Counted from the stretch's first letter, positions 33,833 to 44,062 are shown. The stretch is DNA of 64,000 bases from Runella slithyformis DSM 19594 (GCF_000218895.1 NC_015703.1:1-64000); one strand, 5' to 3'. Notes: generated from the letters alone by a model not told the origin. Translations and numbers: made by a program.

Positions 33833-34996
33833 ATGAAAAGAATCATTCAGTGTACTTTTTTCTGTTTTTCCATTTTCCTCATCGACGGCTGTCGTAAACC
33901 CGAAAAAACGGAGGAATTGTTACTCGAAAAGTTGCGCGAGAAAAAGACCTACGCCGAAATCCTCAGCTACACCCATTCCATCGGGATTGATACGGCGTTG
34001 GCTGCCAAAAGAGGTCCGCTGGCCTTATTGGAAGAAATCAGTTACGGACATAAACCGCTTCATATTCGCTATACGGCCAAAGTACTGATGCCCGATTCGG
34101 CACGTATCCGTGAAGCGGCCTGGGCCTTGGTGGAAGGTAAAACTAAAAACATTGAAAAGGTGTTGGCCGAGCTGGAACCTTCCATTCCTGCCTATGTCCA
34201 ACTGAAAAGCCACTACGTACGTTTTCGCGACAGCGGCCGGGCCGACAGTGCCGCCGTGGTGGCCGAATCCCTCAATGCCTACCGCTGGATGAACCGTCAG
34301 GCGCAGGGAGCGGAGCGGATGGTGCTGGTCAATACCCGAGGGGCGTATTTGAAAGGCTTTGATGCGGCAGGAAATCAAAAACTCAGTATGCGGGTGATCG
34401 TTGGAAAAAAGGACTCTCCGACGCCCAACATAGATACCTACGCGACCAACATCATTCTGTACCCATATTGGAACGTGCCGACCAATATTGCCCTGAAGGA
34501 AATGTTGCCGAAAATAAAAGAAGATGCGGAATACCTGGAAAACAACGGAATGGCGGTCATTGACATGAAAGGCGACAGCGTAGATGCCCATTCCATTAAT
34601 TGGTCTGAAATCTCGGAAGATAATTTTCCGTATCGCTTCCGGCAGGACACCGGTGAGGATAATTCGTTGGGTTTACTTAAAGTAAATATCAAAAATCCGC
34701 TGGCGATCTACCTGCACGACACCAACGTTCGGACTCTTTTTGTGAGTGATCAACGCTGGCGCAGTCACGGCTGTGTGCGGTTGCAGTATCCTGCGCAACT
34801 GGCCAATTTCCTGGCGGGAGAGCACATGTTGAATGATGATTTTGTGAATGATACGCTTACGAATCAAAAGCCGAAGTCAACGAAACTCAAACAAAAGGTG
34901 CCGGTGTTTATCCTGTATCTGGGAGCGGACATCAATGACGCCGGTCAATTGGTCTTTTTCAAAGATATATACGGCCGTAAAAGCGGTGTAGTTTAG
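33833..34996 (+). CDS. L,D-transpeptidase lipoprotein (YkuD family)
   Basis: A 387-residue peptidoglycan cross-linking or modifying enzyme with a lipoprotein-like signal ending IDGC (Cys20). The catalytic domain (about 160-380) has the YkuD motif SHGCVRL, Cys314, with its upstream His-bearing DTNVR and HGxxxx segments. Such enzymes form 3-3 crosslinks or attach proteins to peptidoglycan. The stop overlaps that of a second transpeptidase gene on the opposite strand by 4 bases. Confidence 0.88.
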   Translation: MKRIIQCTFFCFSIFLIDGCRKPEKTEELLLEKLREKKTYAEILSYTHSIGIDTALAAKRGPLALLEEISYGHKPLHIRYTAKVLMPDSARIREAAWALVEGKTKNIEKVLAELEPSIPAYVQLKSHYVRFRDSGRADSAAVVAESLNAYRWMNRQAQGAERMVLVNTRGAYLKGFDAAGNQKLSMRVIVGKKDSPTPNIDTYATNIILYPYWNVPTNIALKEMLPKIKEDAEYLENNGMAVIDMKGDSVDAHSINWSEISEDNFPYRFRQDTGEDNSLGLLKVNIKNPLAIYLHDTNVRTLFVSDQRWRSHGCVRLQYPAQLANFLAGEHMLNDDFVNDTLTNQKPKSTKLKQKVPVFILYLGADINDAGQLVFFKDIYGRKSGVV

Positions 34997-35745
34997 CTAT
35001 GGTTGAGCGCATCGGCGATCAATTTTGATTTTTTCAGATAGGACGCATCGGGATAATACAAAAACAGGCCCGCACCGTTGCACAGCAGCGGAATGAGCTT
35101 TTTGGTATCGTCGACCGAAACGGCCGGGCAGCCCTGACTGCGGCCTAAACGACCCGTGCGACGAATGAACTCCTCGCTGACGTAGTCGGCCCCATGCATG
35201 ACAATGGCTCGCTCAAAGGCCCGATGATTGATATTGGTTTCCAACCCCTGCAATTTGAGCGACATTCCGTGCTTACCCTGATAGATGCTCAACGCCCGAT
35301 AAAAACCCAAACTGGATTGGTAGGAAGAATTGTTGTTGGAGAAGCGACGGGCAAATTCCTCTCCCGAGTTGCGGCCGTGCGCTACGTAGGTAGTATATAA
35401 AAGCTTATTCTCTTTTAGATCAATGACATACAGCCGCTTGTGACGGGAAGACTGACTGAAATCGGCAATAGCCAGAATCGGTTTAATGAATTTTTCTTTT
35501 TGGAAGCCGATCCACGCGTACCGGAAACCTTCGATGGACAAACCCGCTTCTTTGAGTCCTAACGAATGATAGACACGCTTCCATCGGGGCATCAGCGACA
35601 GAGAATCGGGGAGGAGCTGCGTGGAATCTGCCGAGGGTTCGGCAGTGAAAAAGGAGAAGTGTAAAGGATATTCAACTTTTCGAAAACCGGCCAATGCCAC
35701 CAAAGCCATTGCACAGATACTCACAACCAACAACACATTTTTCAT
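34993..35745 (-). CDS. murein L,D-transpeptidase catalytic domain protein (PF13645 type)
   Basis: A 250-residue exported protein with an N-terminal anchor or signal (about 1-20). It belongs to the YkuD-like family found in Bacteroidota: AIVMHGADYVSEEF and LGRSQGCPAV (the catalytic Cys after SQG, about residue 215) are the hallmark motifs. Likely acts on peptidoglycan or a related carboxylate. It is tail to tail with a different L,D-transpeptidase family member, overlapping 4 bases at the stops. Confidence 0.87.
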   Translation of the reverse strand: MKNVLLVVSICAMALVALAGFRKVEYPLHFSFFTAEPSADSTQLLPDSLSLMPRWKRVYHSLGLKEAGLSIEGFRYAWIGFQKEKFIKPILAIADFSQSSRHKRLYVIDLKENKLLYTTYVAHGRNSGEEFARRFSNNNSSYQSSLGFYRALSIYQGKHGMSLKLQGLETNINHRAFERAIVMHGADYVSEEFIRRTGRLGRSQGCPAVSVDDTKKLIPLLCNGAGLFLYYPDASYLKKSKLIADALNHS

Positions 35746-35893
35746 CCGTATCGCTTTTTTAACGTTTTTTAATCACAACGGTTTAGAAAAAACACCATTG
35801 CTAGCCGATTTGGTTCCCTAAGCAGCCATTCTACTCCAACGCTTATTCTCGTAAATTCTGTATAAAGTTAGCTCAAAATAGCTACTTTAGGCG

Positions 35894-35901
35894 TAATTTT
35901 G
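35894..35901 (+). promoter_or_regulatory. candidate -7 box (TAnnTTTG) before the two-component operon
   Basis: TAATTTTG fits the Bacteroidota -7 consensus and lies 38 bases before the response-regulator ATG. A -33 TTTG element at the expected distance is missing, so confidence is low. Confidence 0.3.
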
Positions 35902-35939
35902 ACGATAATCCGCCATTCGATAAATCAATTCCGTTCAGT

Positions 35940-36620
35940 ATGAAAATTCTTTTGATAGAGGATGATGTAAAAATTATTCAGTCGCTCCGCAAAGGCTTGG
36001 AAGAAAACGGATATGACGTAGATATTGCCTATGATGGTATGATCGGAAAAGTACTTGCCCGCCGAAACGACTATTCCGTGATCGTTTCTGATATCATCAT
36101 TCCGGGAGTTAACGGTGTGCAGCTGTGCCGAGAACTTCGAAATGAAGGAATTCTGACCCCCTTCATCATGCTGACAGCACTGGGCGCTCTGGAAGAAAAA
36201 CTGGTAGGTTTTGACGCGGGCGCAGACGATTATCTGGTCAAACCCTTTGATTTTCTGGAACTGTTGGCTCGGATCAAAGTAGTAACCAAACGCATCCAAT
36301 CAGAGCCTGTCAGTACCAACGTATTACGGTATGCTGACCTCGAAATGAATCTCACCACCCGGGATGTGACCCGCAGCCATCGTCGCATCGAACTGACCGG
36401 CAAGGAATACGCCCTGCTGGAGTTTTTGCTTCGCAATTCCGAGCGTGTACTCTCCAAGGTAGACATTGCCGAAAAAATCTGGGATATTCGTTTTGATACC
36501 GGCACCAACATCATCGAAGTCTACATCACGCTGTTGCGCAAAAAAATAGATAAAGATTTTCCGATAAAACTCATTCACACGCACTACGGCATCGGCTACG
36601 TGCTCAAACAGGAGGCATAA
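35940..36620 (+). CDS. response regulator, OmpR/PhoB family
   Basis: A 226-residue DNA-binding response regulator. The receiver domain (about 1-115) has acidic pocket D8-D9, phosphoacceptor Asp51 (VSDIIIPG), Thr/Ser near 79 (MLTALG) and Lys101 (VKPFDF). The C-terminal winged-helix domain (about 128-225) contains ELTGKEYALLEFLLRN and the terminal hairpin HTHYGIGYVL. The stop is immediately followed by the sensor kinase ATG, so they are an operon. The stimulus and targets are unknown. Confidence 0.95.
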   Translation: MKILLIEDDVKIIQSLRKGLEENGYDVDIAYDGMIGKVLARRNDYSVIVSDIIIPGVNGVQLCRELRNEGILTPFIMLTALGALEEKLVGFDAGADDYLVKPFDFLELLARIKVVTKRIQSEPVSTNVLRYADLEMNLTTRDVTRSHRRIELTGKEYALLEFLLRNSERVLSKVDIAEKIWDIRFDTGTNIIEVYITLLRKKIDKDFPIKLIHTHYGIGYVLKQEA

Positions 36621-37994
36621 ATGCAGATACGGACCAAACTTACGGGGCAATTTGCGCTGTTGGTCTCAGCCATCATGCTGATGGCGTTCGTCACCATTTA
36701 TTTCATCCGAATGGCCTATGTAGAGCGAGAATTTTACAAACGACTGCGTCATAAAGCCATCACTACCTGTGAGTTATTGGTCAAAGTGGAAGGGGTCGAC
36801 TCCAAACTGCTCCGGCAGATCGATAAGACAAACTACGATGTTTTATACAATGAAAACCTAACCATCTACGACCATACCAACGAAGAGTTATATACGAGTA
36901 ACGAAAACCTCTACTACACCGTTTCACCCGAACTGCTGGACCGGATACGGCTCGAAAAAGAGGTACAATTTTCCGAAGGAAACGCCAAGATCATCGGGAT
37001 TCTGTACACCGACCGCTTCAACCGGGTGGTATGCATCGCGGGGGCGGAAGATAAATACGGCAACGACGAGCTCAACAGCCTGTTGCGGATTCTGACGGGC
37101 ATGTACTTTGGGGTCATCGGGCTGGTCATTGCGGCCGGTTGGTACTTTGCCGGTCAGGCTATGAAACCCGTTTCGCACGCTATTGAACAGGTTAATCAAA
37201 TTTATCCCAAACTCATCGACCGGCGCCTGACCGTACAAAACCCCCGCGATGAAGTAGGGCGATTGACGAGCACTTTCAATAAATTGCTCGACCGTATCGG
37301 AGAAGTGTTTCGATTGCAGAATCTATTTATTTCCAACGTTTCGCACGAACTCAAAAATCCCCTCATGCGTGTAGGAGCGCAGTTGGATGTAGCCCTGCTC
37401 AAAGACCGTACCGAGGCCGAATACCGCCAAACGCTGCTGTCGGTTCGGGAAGATATCCGTGATCTGGGGCAACTTTCCGAAACCCTGCTCGAACTCGCCA
37501 AAGTAAACGACCAAACCCGAAGCCTGATCTACAACGACGTACGCATTGATGAAATCGTATGGGAAGCCCGTGATCTATTGCTCAAAGCAGAGCCATCGTA
37601 TGAGGTTCAGGTTCACTTTTTGAGCACCATCGAAGACGACAATCAACTTATTGTCAAGGCAAATCCGCACCTGATGAAAACCGCCATCGTCAATCTGATG
37701 GAAAACGGCTGTAAATTTTCACCCAATCTACAGGTGGTGGTGGATGTATTTCCGCTGAAAAATAACGTCGAAATTCGGTTTACCAATACCGGTATCGTCA
37801 TTGCGCCCAAAGATATCCCGTATATTTTTCAGCCGTTTTTTCGCAGCGACAATACCGCCAATATCAAAGGCTACGGCGTGGGGTTGTCGTTGGTCGAGCG
37901 CATTGCCAAACTCCACGACGGCAGCATTAAAGTTACCTCCTCGATTGATGCACAAACCACATTTTTCTCCCTTATTCTTCCCTACCGTCATTGA
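36621..37994 (+). CDS. sensor histidine kinase
   Basis: A 457-residue membrane kinase with two transmembrane helices (about 10-31 and 155-178) enclosing a periplasmic sensor of roughly 120 residues, a HAMP linker (about 180-232), the HisKA dimerisation helix with phosphorylated His242 (SHELKNPL) and a HATPase domain (about 345-455) with N-box MENGCKFS and GYGVGLSL. It begins directly after the response-regulator stop. Sensor ligand unknown. Confidence 0.95.
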   Translation: MQIRTKLTGQFALLVSAIMLMAFVTIYFIRMAYVEREFYKRLRHKAITTCELLVKVEGVDSKLLRQIDKTNYDVLYNENLTIYDHTNEELYTSNENLYYTVSPELLDRIRLEKEVQFSEGNAKIIGILYTDRFNRVVCIAGAEDKYGNDELNSLLRILTGMYFGVIGLVIAAGWYFAGQAMKPVSHAIEQVNQIYPKLIDRRLTVQNPRDEVGRLTSTFNKLLDRIGEVFRLQNLFISNVSHELKNPLMRVGAQLDVALLKDRTEAEYRQTLLSVREDIRDLGQLSETLLELAKVNDQTRSLIYNDVRIDEIVWEARDLLLKAEPSYEVQVHFLSTIEDDNQLIVKANPHLMKTAIVNLMENGCKFSPNLQVVVDVFPLKNNVEIRFTNTGIVIAPKDIPYIFQPFFRSDNTANIKGYGVGLSLVERIAKLHDGSIKVTSSIDAQTTFFSLILPYRH

Positions 37995-38163
37995 ATTTTG
38001 TTCCTTAACGTGGTTTTCTTCGTTTTCCGATTCTCCATTTTCCTTTCGCCGACTCTTTTAGTGACTTTTTAATTATTCCTTCATACCTTCTTAAGGATTG
38101 CGCCCTTTTTTTGTGGTGTCAATACAAACTAATTCACAGCAGTACACCAACGTATCATATTGA

Positions 38164-38466
38164 ATGAAGAGTCGAACATTGCCCGGTTATGGCCACCTGC
38201 ACAACCGTCAGCACAGGGAGCGAAACCGACGCATGGCCATCATCAGTTTGGTGGCTATGACCGTGACCTTGGTTTTTGTTTGCCTTTATCAATGGGTTGC
38301 GCAGCGTGATATGATTGAAACCACCAATCGGGCCCTCTTACGGCAGGACTCACTGGAAGCGGTTAAGTTGTCGCAGGATAAAATCATTTTCTTAATGCAG
38401 GACACCATCCATCAATTAAGAGAAATGAATAAGACCCTGAAACAACCCAAGAGTAATTTAAGATAA
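38164..38466 (+). CDS. small single-pass membrane protein
   Basis: A 100-residue protein with a basic N-terminus (RQHRERNRRMA), one transmembrane helix (about 25-44; IISLVAMTVTLVFVCLYQW) and a hydrophilic coiled-coil tail (about 55-95). Follows the sensor kinase by 169 bases on the same strand. No family recognised; it could be an accessory to the two-component system. A perfect 8-bp hairpin CGAGTGAG-CAGTT-CTCACTCG at 38509-38529 lies after the stop. Confidence 0.6.
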   Translation: MKSRTLPGYGHLHNRQHRERNRRMAIISLVAMTVTLVFVCLYQWVAQRDMIETTNRALLRQDSLEAVKLSQDKIIFLMQDTIHQLREMNKTLKQPKSNLR

Positions 38467-38738
38467 GCGGAAAATGAAGGTAACATACGATTTGGTGACC
38501 GGCAATGGCGAGTGAGCAGTTCTCACTCGTCATTCCTATAATTTGGCAATAACCAACGCTTTTCCCGTCCTCATATTTGCCTTTTTCGGGCCAAAAATTA
38601 TATTTCTCTAATGGTTCCTTAAGCTGATGTTAAGAGAGCCGAAAGACCTTTGTTTAATTGATTGCCTAAAGTGTTTGCTACACACGAGCGGGAAGATTCC
38701 CGCTCGTCGTTTTTCTTATCTTCCAACCCTCCATTTTC
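38467..38738 (+). terminator. intergenic region with strong hairpin and T run
   Basis: ACGAGCGGGAA (38684-38694) pairs perfectly with TTCCCGCTCGT (38697-38707) across a GA dinucleotide, followed by CGTTTTTC. It is 32 bases before the next start codon, so it may end the upstream transcript or act as a leader hairpin of the glycosyltransferase mRNA. Confidence 0.65.
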
Positions 38739-40115
38739 ATGAACAGCGTTACCGTAATCATCCCTACCCTCAATGAAGGAACCACTATTGCCAATGTTAT
38801 TCGAAAAGCCCGCAATTGTGTACACGTCGCGGAAGTAATCGTCATTGACGACCAATCGTATGACAATACCGTTGAGGCCGCCATTCTTTCCGGTGCAACA
38901 GCCTTTACCAGTACTCAATTGGGAAAAGGGGCTTCCATGCGCGATGGTCTGATGATGGCCAAAACCGACATTATTGTGTACCTGGATGCCGATATCCCTA
39001 CGTATCCAGAAAATATAGTTGACCTCTTAATTGGACCTATTCTGAAAAACGAAGCCGATTTTGTAAAATCCTACTTTGATCGTCAGGCCGGACGAGTGAC
39101 CGAGCTGGTGGCCAAGCCGCTGCTCAGCATTTTATTTCCTGCCCTAACGCACTTTAAACAACCGCTCAGCGGTATTATTGCGGGCCGAAAATCATTCTTC
39201 CAAAAGATCGATTTTGAAAATGATTATGGCGTTGACATTGGGATATTGCTGGATATGTACCGGCTGGAAACACGCATTGACGAAGTAAGCATCGGAACGG
39301 TCGAAAACAAAATGAAACCCTGGCAGGAATTGGGCAAAATGTCGCGCGAGGTAACAAAGGCCATTCTGTCTCGGGCCAACAAAGTCACCGAGCCGTCTAT
39401 GGAAAACCTTGAAAATATCAACGTGATTCGGCGGGAAATGTCCGATGCCATTAAGGAATCCTTGGTCGGATTGCGTAAAATGGTGGTCTTCGACATGGAT
39501 AACACTATTTTGCGGTCAAGTTTTATTCATACCGCCGCTGATGCCTTGGGGTTTCGAAAAGAACTTTGGCAGATCGTAGCGGAGCAAACCAATCCCGTAG
39601 TTCGGACCAAACAGATTGCCCGTTTACTGCACGGTAAAACATTCGGCGAGATTATCGAAGTCGTAAAATCCATCCCGGTCGTGTCTGATTTCGGGGAAAT
39701 TGTGATGGAATTAAAACGAAAAGGGTTTATCACGGGTATTATCAGCGACAGTTATACCTGCGTGACCAATCACCTGAAAAATCTGTTTGGGCTGGATTTT
39801 ACCTTTGCCAATGAGCTTGAATTTTCAAAAAGTGTGGCCACCGGACAGGTGAATATCCCGTCGTATTTTTTCCGACACAGCGCCTCTCCCTGCGGACATG
39901 ACTTCTGTAAAACCAACGCCCTTTCGTACCTTTCCGACACGTACCATGTGAGCTTTGAAAACATTATGGCCATCGGCGACGGCGAAAATGACATCTGTAT
40001 GATCCGTAAATCAGGCATTGGGATTGCTTTTTGCACAAAAAATCAAATCCTGGAAAACAGCGCTGACGCAGTGCTCCACAAACCTTATTTCCGCCCTATT
40101 TTGCAACTGGTATAG
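38739..40115 (+). CDS. GpgS-like glycosyltransferase fused to a HAD phosphatase
   Basis: A 458-residue fusion of two enzymes that act in sequence elsewhere. Residues about 1-235 are a GT81/GpgS-like transferase: nucleotide-binding VIPTLNEGTTI, the LGKGASM loop, DxD motif at 83-85 (LDADIP), and blocks found in mycobacterial glucosyl-3-phosphoglycerate synthase, VKSYF, GRVTELVAKPLL, YGVDIGILLD and ELGKMSREV. Residues about 245-458 are a SerB-like HAD phosphatase with DMDNT at 252-256 (nucleophile Asp252, acid Asp254), ISDSY and GDGENDICMI. Together they would convert NDP-glucose and 3-phosphoglycerate to glucosylglycerate. Whether the sugar is glucose or mannose is not settled. Stop overlaps no neighbour. 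Confidence 0.82.
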   Translation: MNSVTVIIPTLNEGTTIANVIRKARNCVHVAEVIVIDDQSYDNTVEAAILSGATAFTSTQLGKGASMRDGLMMAKTDIIVYLDADIPTYPENIVDLLIGPILKNEADFVKSYFDRQAGRVTELVAKPLLSILFPALTHFKQPLSGIIAGRKSFFQKIDFENDYGVDIGILLDMYRLETRIDEVSIGTVENKMKPWQELGKMSREVTKAILSRANKVTEPSMENLENINVIRREMSDAIKESLVGLRKMVVFDMDNTILRSSFIHTAADALGFRKELWQIVAEQTNPVVRTKQIARLLHGKTFGEIIEVVKSIPVVSDFGEIVMELKRKGFITGIISDSYTCVTNHLKNLFGLDFTFANELEFSKSVATGQVNIPSYFFRHSASPCGHDFCKTNALSYLSDTYHVSFENIMAIGDGENDICMIRKSGIGIAFCTKNQILENSADAVLHKPYFRPILQLV

Positions 40116-40121
40116 TGACTG

Positions 40122-40160
40122 CCTCCGGTCTGATTTGGATTAGATCAGACCGGAGGTTTT
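40122..40160. terminator. terminator overlapping the converging antiporter gene
   Basis: CCTCCGGTCTGAT (40122-40134) pairs perfectly with ATCAGACCGGAGG (40144-40156), followed by TTTTAAA on the plus strand. The right arm is inside the last codons of the minus-strand exchanger. A related core CCGGTCTGA/TCAGACCGG recurs at 44101. Confidence 0.75.
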
Positions 40161-41075
40161 AAACATAACAATAAAATAAAGCACTAAAAACAAGGCCCCT
40201 TCCCAGGTAGAGATGCGTTTATCCTGAGCAAGCAGATAGAAAAAAACCGATGCCGCCACGAGTATCGGCAGCGCGAGCGACAAAATCTGCCCGCCCGCGG
40301 TTAAATTTCCAACCCAGCTCGCCACTCCCGGAATAATCAGCAAATTGAAAATGCACGACCCCATTACGTTGCCAATGGCCAACGAGGCTTTCCCCTGCTT
40401 TACCGAAAAATAATTAACGGCCAATTCGGGAAGCGTCGTCCCCAGCGACAGTACCGTAAGAGCAATGATGGAAGGAGGAATCGCCAGAATTTCGGCTATT
40501 TTGGTAATGCTCAGCACAGTATAATCAGCCCCAAAGTAAATTCCAACCCCGGCCAATCCAAGAATCGGGAGCACTTTCCCCCACGAAGCCGGCTTTTCCG
40601 ATATTTCTTCAAGTTCGTCTTCATTGCCGGCTTTGAGCAAATACAAGCTGTATATCAGAAAAATGGCAATTAAAAAAGCTCCTTCTTTCCACGTCAGAAT
40701 GCCATCATGCAGGAACAGATAAAAGACCAACGCCGAGCCGAGCAGGTAATGCAGGTCAATCATCAGGTAGCGTTTTCCCAGATCAATGGTCCGTCGGTTG
40801 AGCAGGGCCGTAAAACCCACGATCAGAAAAATATTGGAGATATTGGCCCCGATAAGATTTCCTGCCACAATCTCCGCATGACCCGACGAAATTGACAAAA
40901 GAGCAGTGACCAGCTCAGGCAGGGAAGTGCCTATTCCTACAATAAAAATACCCGTTACAAACGCAGGCAGTTTAAGAAGCTGACCGGCTCCTTCGGCGGC
41001 ATTTGTAAAATAGCGAGCGGCGGTCAGCAAAACGGCCAAACTGCCGATAAACAGTAAAATCCAGTTAATAAGCAT
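40140..41075 (-). CDS. Ca2+/Na+ exchanger (CaCA family, YrbG-like)
   Basis: A 311-residue integral membrane protein with about ten helices arranged as two inverted repeats. Each repeat carries the ion-binding alpha motif: GIGTSLPELVTAL (about 48-60) with GNLIGANISNIFL (about 72-84), and LGTTLPELAVN (about 211-221) with GNVMGSCIFNLL (about 234-245). It exchanges Na+ for Ca2+ or other divalent ions. It points toward the glycosyltransferase and away from nhaD, with a 115-base gap to the latter. Confidence 0.92.
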   Translation of the reverse strand: MLINWILLFIGSLAVLLTAARYFTNAAEGAGQLLKLPAFVTGIFIVGIGTSLPELVTALLSISSGHAEIVAGNLIGANISNIFLIVGFTALLNRRTIDLGKRYLMIDLHYLLGSALVFYLFLHDGILTWKEGAFLIAIFLIYSLYLLKAGNEDELEEISEKPASWGKVLPILGLAGVGIYFGADYTVLSITKIAEILAIPPSIIALTVLSLGTTLPELAVNYFSVKQGKASLAIGNVMGSCIFNLLIIPGVASWVGNLTAGGQILSLALPILVAASVFFYLLAQDKRISTWEGALFLVLYFIVMFKTSGLI

Positions 41076-41190
41076 AATGAGTTGGGAATGAATAGGTCCG
41101 CAAAATCGGTGTTTTTTGCGTCAATAGCGAGTTTTTAACGACTTTTTAAGCTTTCAGTCGTTATTTTAGGGCAGTCTTACTATACTGAAT

Positions 41191-42456
41191 ATGATCATTG
41201 CCATTGTTACCATTTTCATCGTTGGTTATATCTTAATTACCCTCGAACATTCCATTCATCTCAACAAAACCGCAACCGCCTTATTGACGGGCGTTGTTTG
41301 CTGGGCTATCTACGCCCTGGGAACCGTCGATACGCATCATACAGCCGAACAACTTTCTCACCACTTGGCAGACATCGCCGAAATAGCCTTTTTCCTGCTC
41401 GGTGCCATGACCATCGTTGAGATCATTGATGCCCATCAGGGCTTTGGGGTCATTACCGAACGGATTCACACCAAAGACACCCGGATGCTGCTGTGGATCA
41501 TCAGTATCCTTACGTTCTTTCTGTCGGCGGTGCTGGATAACCTTACCACATCCATTGTCATGGTATCGTTGCTGCGCAAGATCATCAAAGACGATGAGAT
41601 GCGGCGTTTTTTTGCGGGGATTGTTATCATCGCCGCCAACGCGGGCGGGGCTTGGTCGCCGCTGGGGGATGTCACCACAACGATGCTCTGGATCGGCGGG
41701 CAAATCTCAGCCGTCAACGTCATGAAAACGCTGTTTATTCCGAGTCTGGTTTCCCTGATTGTGCCGTTACTTTACCTGACCTTCACTCTGAAAGGCTCCA
41801 TTCAACCGCCCCGAACGTCCAAAAAGGGGTTAGTGGAAAACTTATCTTCTTTCGAGCGTAACCTCATCTTTATCGTTGGGCTGGGCATGTTACTGTTTGT
41901 TCCCGTTTTCAAAACCGTCACGCATTTACCTCCTTATATGGGAATTTTGCTGGCCTTAGGCGTCGTATGGGCGGTTTCAGAAATCATTCACTCCCAAAAA
42001 GACGAAGAAGACCGCAAACCGTTCACGGCAAGCTACGCCCTGAGCAAAATTGATACCAGCAGTATTCTGTTTTTTATGGGAATTTTACTGGCCATCGGGG
42101 TGTTGGAAGTAACCCATGTTCTGAACGATTTGGCCGGTTGGATGAACGACACCATCGGAAATCTGGACGTCATCGTATTTATTATCGGAATCGCTTCGGC
42201 GGTCATTGACAATGTGCCTCTGGTGGCCGCCTCCATGGGCATGTATGATTTGGCGACCTATCCGCAGGACCATCGCATTTGGGAATTTTTGGCCTATTGT
42301 GCGGGTACGGGCGGCAGTATGCTCATCATCGGCTCGGCGGCCGGGGTAGCGGTCATGGGGATGGAGCGCATCAGCTTTTTCTGGTACCTCAAGCGCATCA
42401 GTCTATTGGCATTGATTGGGTACGTAGCAGGCGCATTGGTGTTTTTGTTTGTGTAA
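41191..42456 (+). CDS. nhaD: Na+/H+ antiporter NhaD
   Basis: A 421-residue antiporter of the ion transporter superfamily. It starts with a hydrophobic helix ([19 protein letters not shown]) and shows NhaD motifs: [16 protein letters not shown] (about 70), [12 protein letters not shown] (about 113) and [18 protein letters not shown] (about 150). Uses the proton gradient to expel Na+ (or Li+). Ends 80 bases before the aldehyde dehydrogenase gene on the same strand. Confidence 0.92.
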   Translation: MIIAIVTIFIVGYILITLEHSIHLNKTATALLTGVVCWAIYALGTVDTHHTAEQLSHHLADIAEIAFFLLGAMTIVEIIDAHQGFGVITERIHTKDTRMLLWIISILTFFLSAVLDNLTTSIVMVSLLRKIIKDDEMRRFFAGIVIIAANAGGAWSPLGDVTTTMLWIGGQISAVNVMKTLFIPSLVSLIVPLLYLTFTLKGSIQPPRTSKKGLVENLSSFERNLIFIVGLGMLLFVPVFKTVTHLPPYMGILLALGVVWAVSEIIHSQKDEEDRKPFTASYALSKIDTSSILFFMGILLAIGVLEVTHVLNDLAGWMNDTIGNLDVIVFIIGIASAVIDNVPLVAASMGMYDLATYPQDHRIWEFLAYCAGTGGSMLIIGSAAGVAVMGMERISFFWYLKRISLLALIGYVAGALVFLFV

Positions 42457-42535
42457 GATTGGCTTTACCTTTGGGAATCGAAGCACCGCTTCATTGTGTT
42501 TTATCATCAACAAAACCGATTTCCAAATCAATCAG

Positions 42536-44062
42536 ATGCAGGCTATTTTAGAAGCTCTTCGAATTTCAGGCATAAATCACGGAATCAGTACCGGTTTGGC
42601 GTCATGGGAAGGTCAGGGCGAAGAACTGTCGTCCTTCTCTCCCGTAGACGGTCAACTCATCGGCAAAGTCCGCGCCGCTTCCCGCGAAGATTACGATACC
42701 GTCGTAGGACAGGCGCAGGAAGCCTTCAAAACCTGGCGACTCGTGCCCGCTCCCAAGCGCGGCGATATCGTTCGTCAGATGGGCGATCAACTCCGTAAAT
42801 ACAAAACGGAACTCGGCACCCTTGTCAGTTATGAAATGGGCAAAAGCTTACAGGAAGGACTGGGAGAAGTGCAGGAAATGATCGACATCTGCGATTTTGC
42901 CGTCGGGCTGTCGCGCCAATTATACGGTCTCACCATGCACAGCGAGCGCCCGTCGCACCGGATGTATGAGCAGTGGCATCCGCTGGGCATTGTGGGCATT
43001 ATCTCCGCTTTTAACTTTCCGGTGGCCGTCTGGTCCTGGAACTCCATGATCGCGTGGGTATGCGGGGATGTGTGCGTGTGGAAACCTTCCGAAAAAACGC
43101 CGCTGACCGCTATTGCCTGTCAACACATTATTCAGGAAGTACTGAAAGCCAACGATGTTCCGGAAGGAGTCTCGGGATTGGTCGTGGGCGCGCGCGAGGT
43201 AGGCGAATGGCTTTCAAACGACGAGCGGGTGCCGTTGGTATCGGCCACCGGCAGCACACGCATGGGCAAAGCCGTAGGGCAGGCCGTAGGTGCACGTCTG
43301 GGTCGCAGTCTGTTGGAGCTGGGGGGCAACAACGCCATCATCATTTCACAACACGCCGACTTACCGCTGGCGATCCCGGCCATTGTGTTCGGCGCGGTAG
43401 GTACGGCCGGACAACGCTGCACCAGCACCCGTCGCCTCATCATTCACGAAAGCATTTACGAGGACGTTAAACAGCGTTTGATAAAAGCCTACGGACAACT
43501 TCGCATCGGCAACCCGCTGGAGGCAGATGTCCACGTGGGGCCGTTGATTGATACCTCAGCGGTGAAAAGCTACCAAACTGCCGTCAACGAAGTACGCATC
43601 GCGGGCGGTACGTTTGCGGTGGAGCCGGCCGTGTTGACGGGCGAAGCCTTTGCTTCGGGCTGCTATGTACAGCCCTGCGTGGCGGAAGTGGAAAATCACT
43701 GGCCCATAGTGCAGTACGAGACCTTTGCCCCGATCTTATACCTATTGAAATACCATACGATAGAAGAAGCCATTTCCTTACAAAACGCAGTACCGCAAGG
43801 CCTCTCTTCCGCCATCTTTACGCTCAATCTGCGGGAATCCGAATTATTTTTGAGTCAGGCGGGGTCGGATTGCGGCATTGCCAACGTCAATATCGGCACC
43901 TCCGGCGCGGAAATCGGCGGGGCCTTCGGCGGTGAAAAAGAAACCGGCGGCGGGCGTGAATCAGGCTCCGACGCGTGGAGAGCCTACATGCGCCGACAGA
44001 CCAATACCATCAACTACGGCACAACGCTGCCGTTGGCCCAAGGCATTAAGTTTGAACTTTAA
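42536..44062 (+). CDS. aldehyde dehydrogenase, ALDH7 family
   Basis: A 508-residue NAD(P)+-dependent dehydrogenase. ALDH7 members oxidise alpha-aminoadipate semialdehyde in lysine breakdown. The [10 protein letters not shown] loop binds the cofactor, the general base is Glu261 (LELGGNN) and the nucleophile Cys295 (GQRCTSTRR); the C-terminal [21 protein letters not shown]-type cofactor loop is also present (quoted as [14 protein letters not shown]). The ATG at 42536 was chosen because the longer frame from 42449 begins inside nhaD. The aldehyde substrate in vivo is inferred from the subfamily. Confidence 0.9.
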   Translation: MQAILEALRISGINHGISTGLASWEGQGEELSSFSPVDGQLIGKVRAASREDYDTVVGQAQEAFKTWRLVPAPKRGDIVRQMGDQLRKYKTELGTLVSYEMGKSLQEGLGEVQEMIDICDFAVGLSRQLYGLTMHSERPSHRMYEQWHPLGIVGIISAFNFPVAVWSWNSMIAWVCGDVCVWKPSEKTPLTAIACQHIIQEVLKANDVPEGVSGLVVGAREVGEWLSNDERVPLVSATGSTRMGKAVGQAVGARLGRSLLELGGNNAIIISQHADLPLAIPAIVFGAVGTAGQRCTSTRRLIIHESIYEDVKQRLIKAYGQLRIGNPLEADVHVGPLIDTSAVKSYQTAVNEVRIAGGTFAVEPAVLTGEAFASGCYVQPCVAEVENHWPIVQYETFAPILYLLKYHTIEEAISLQNAVPQGLSSAIFTLNLRESELFLSQAGSDCGIANVNIGTSGAEIGGAFGGEKETGGGRESGSDAWRAYMRRQTNTINYGTTLPLAQGIKFEL

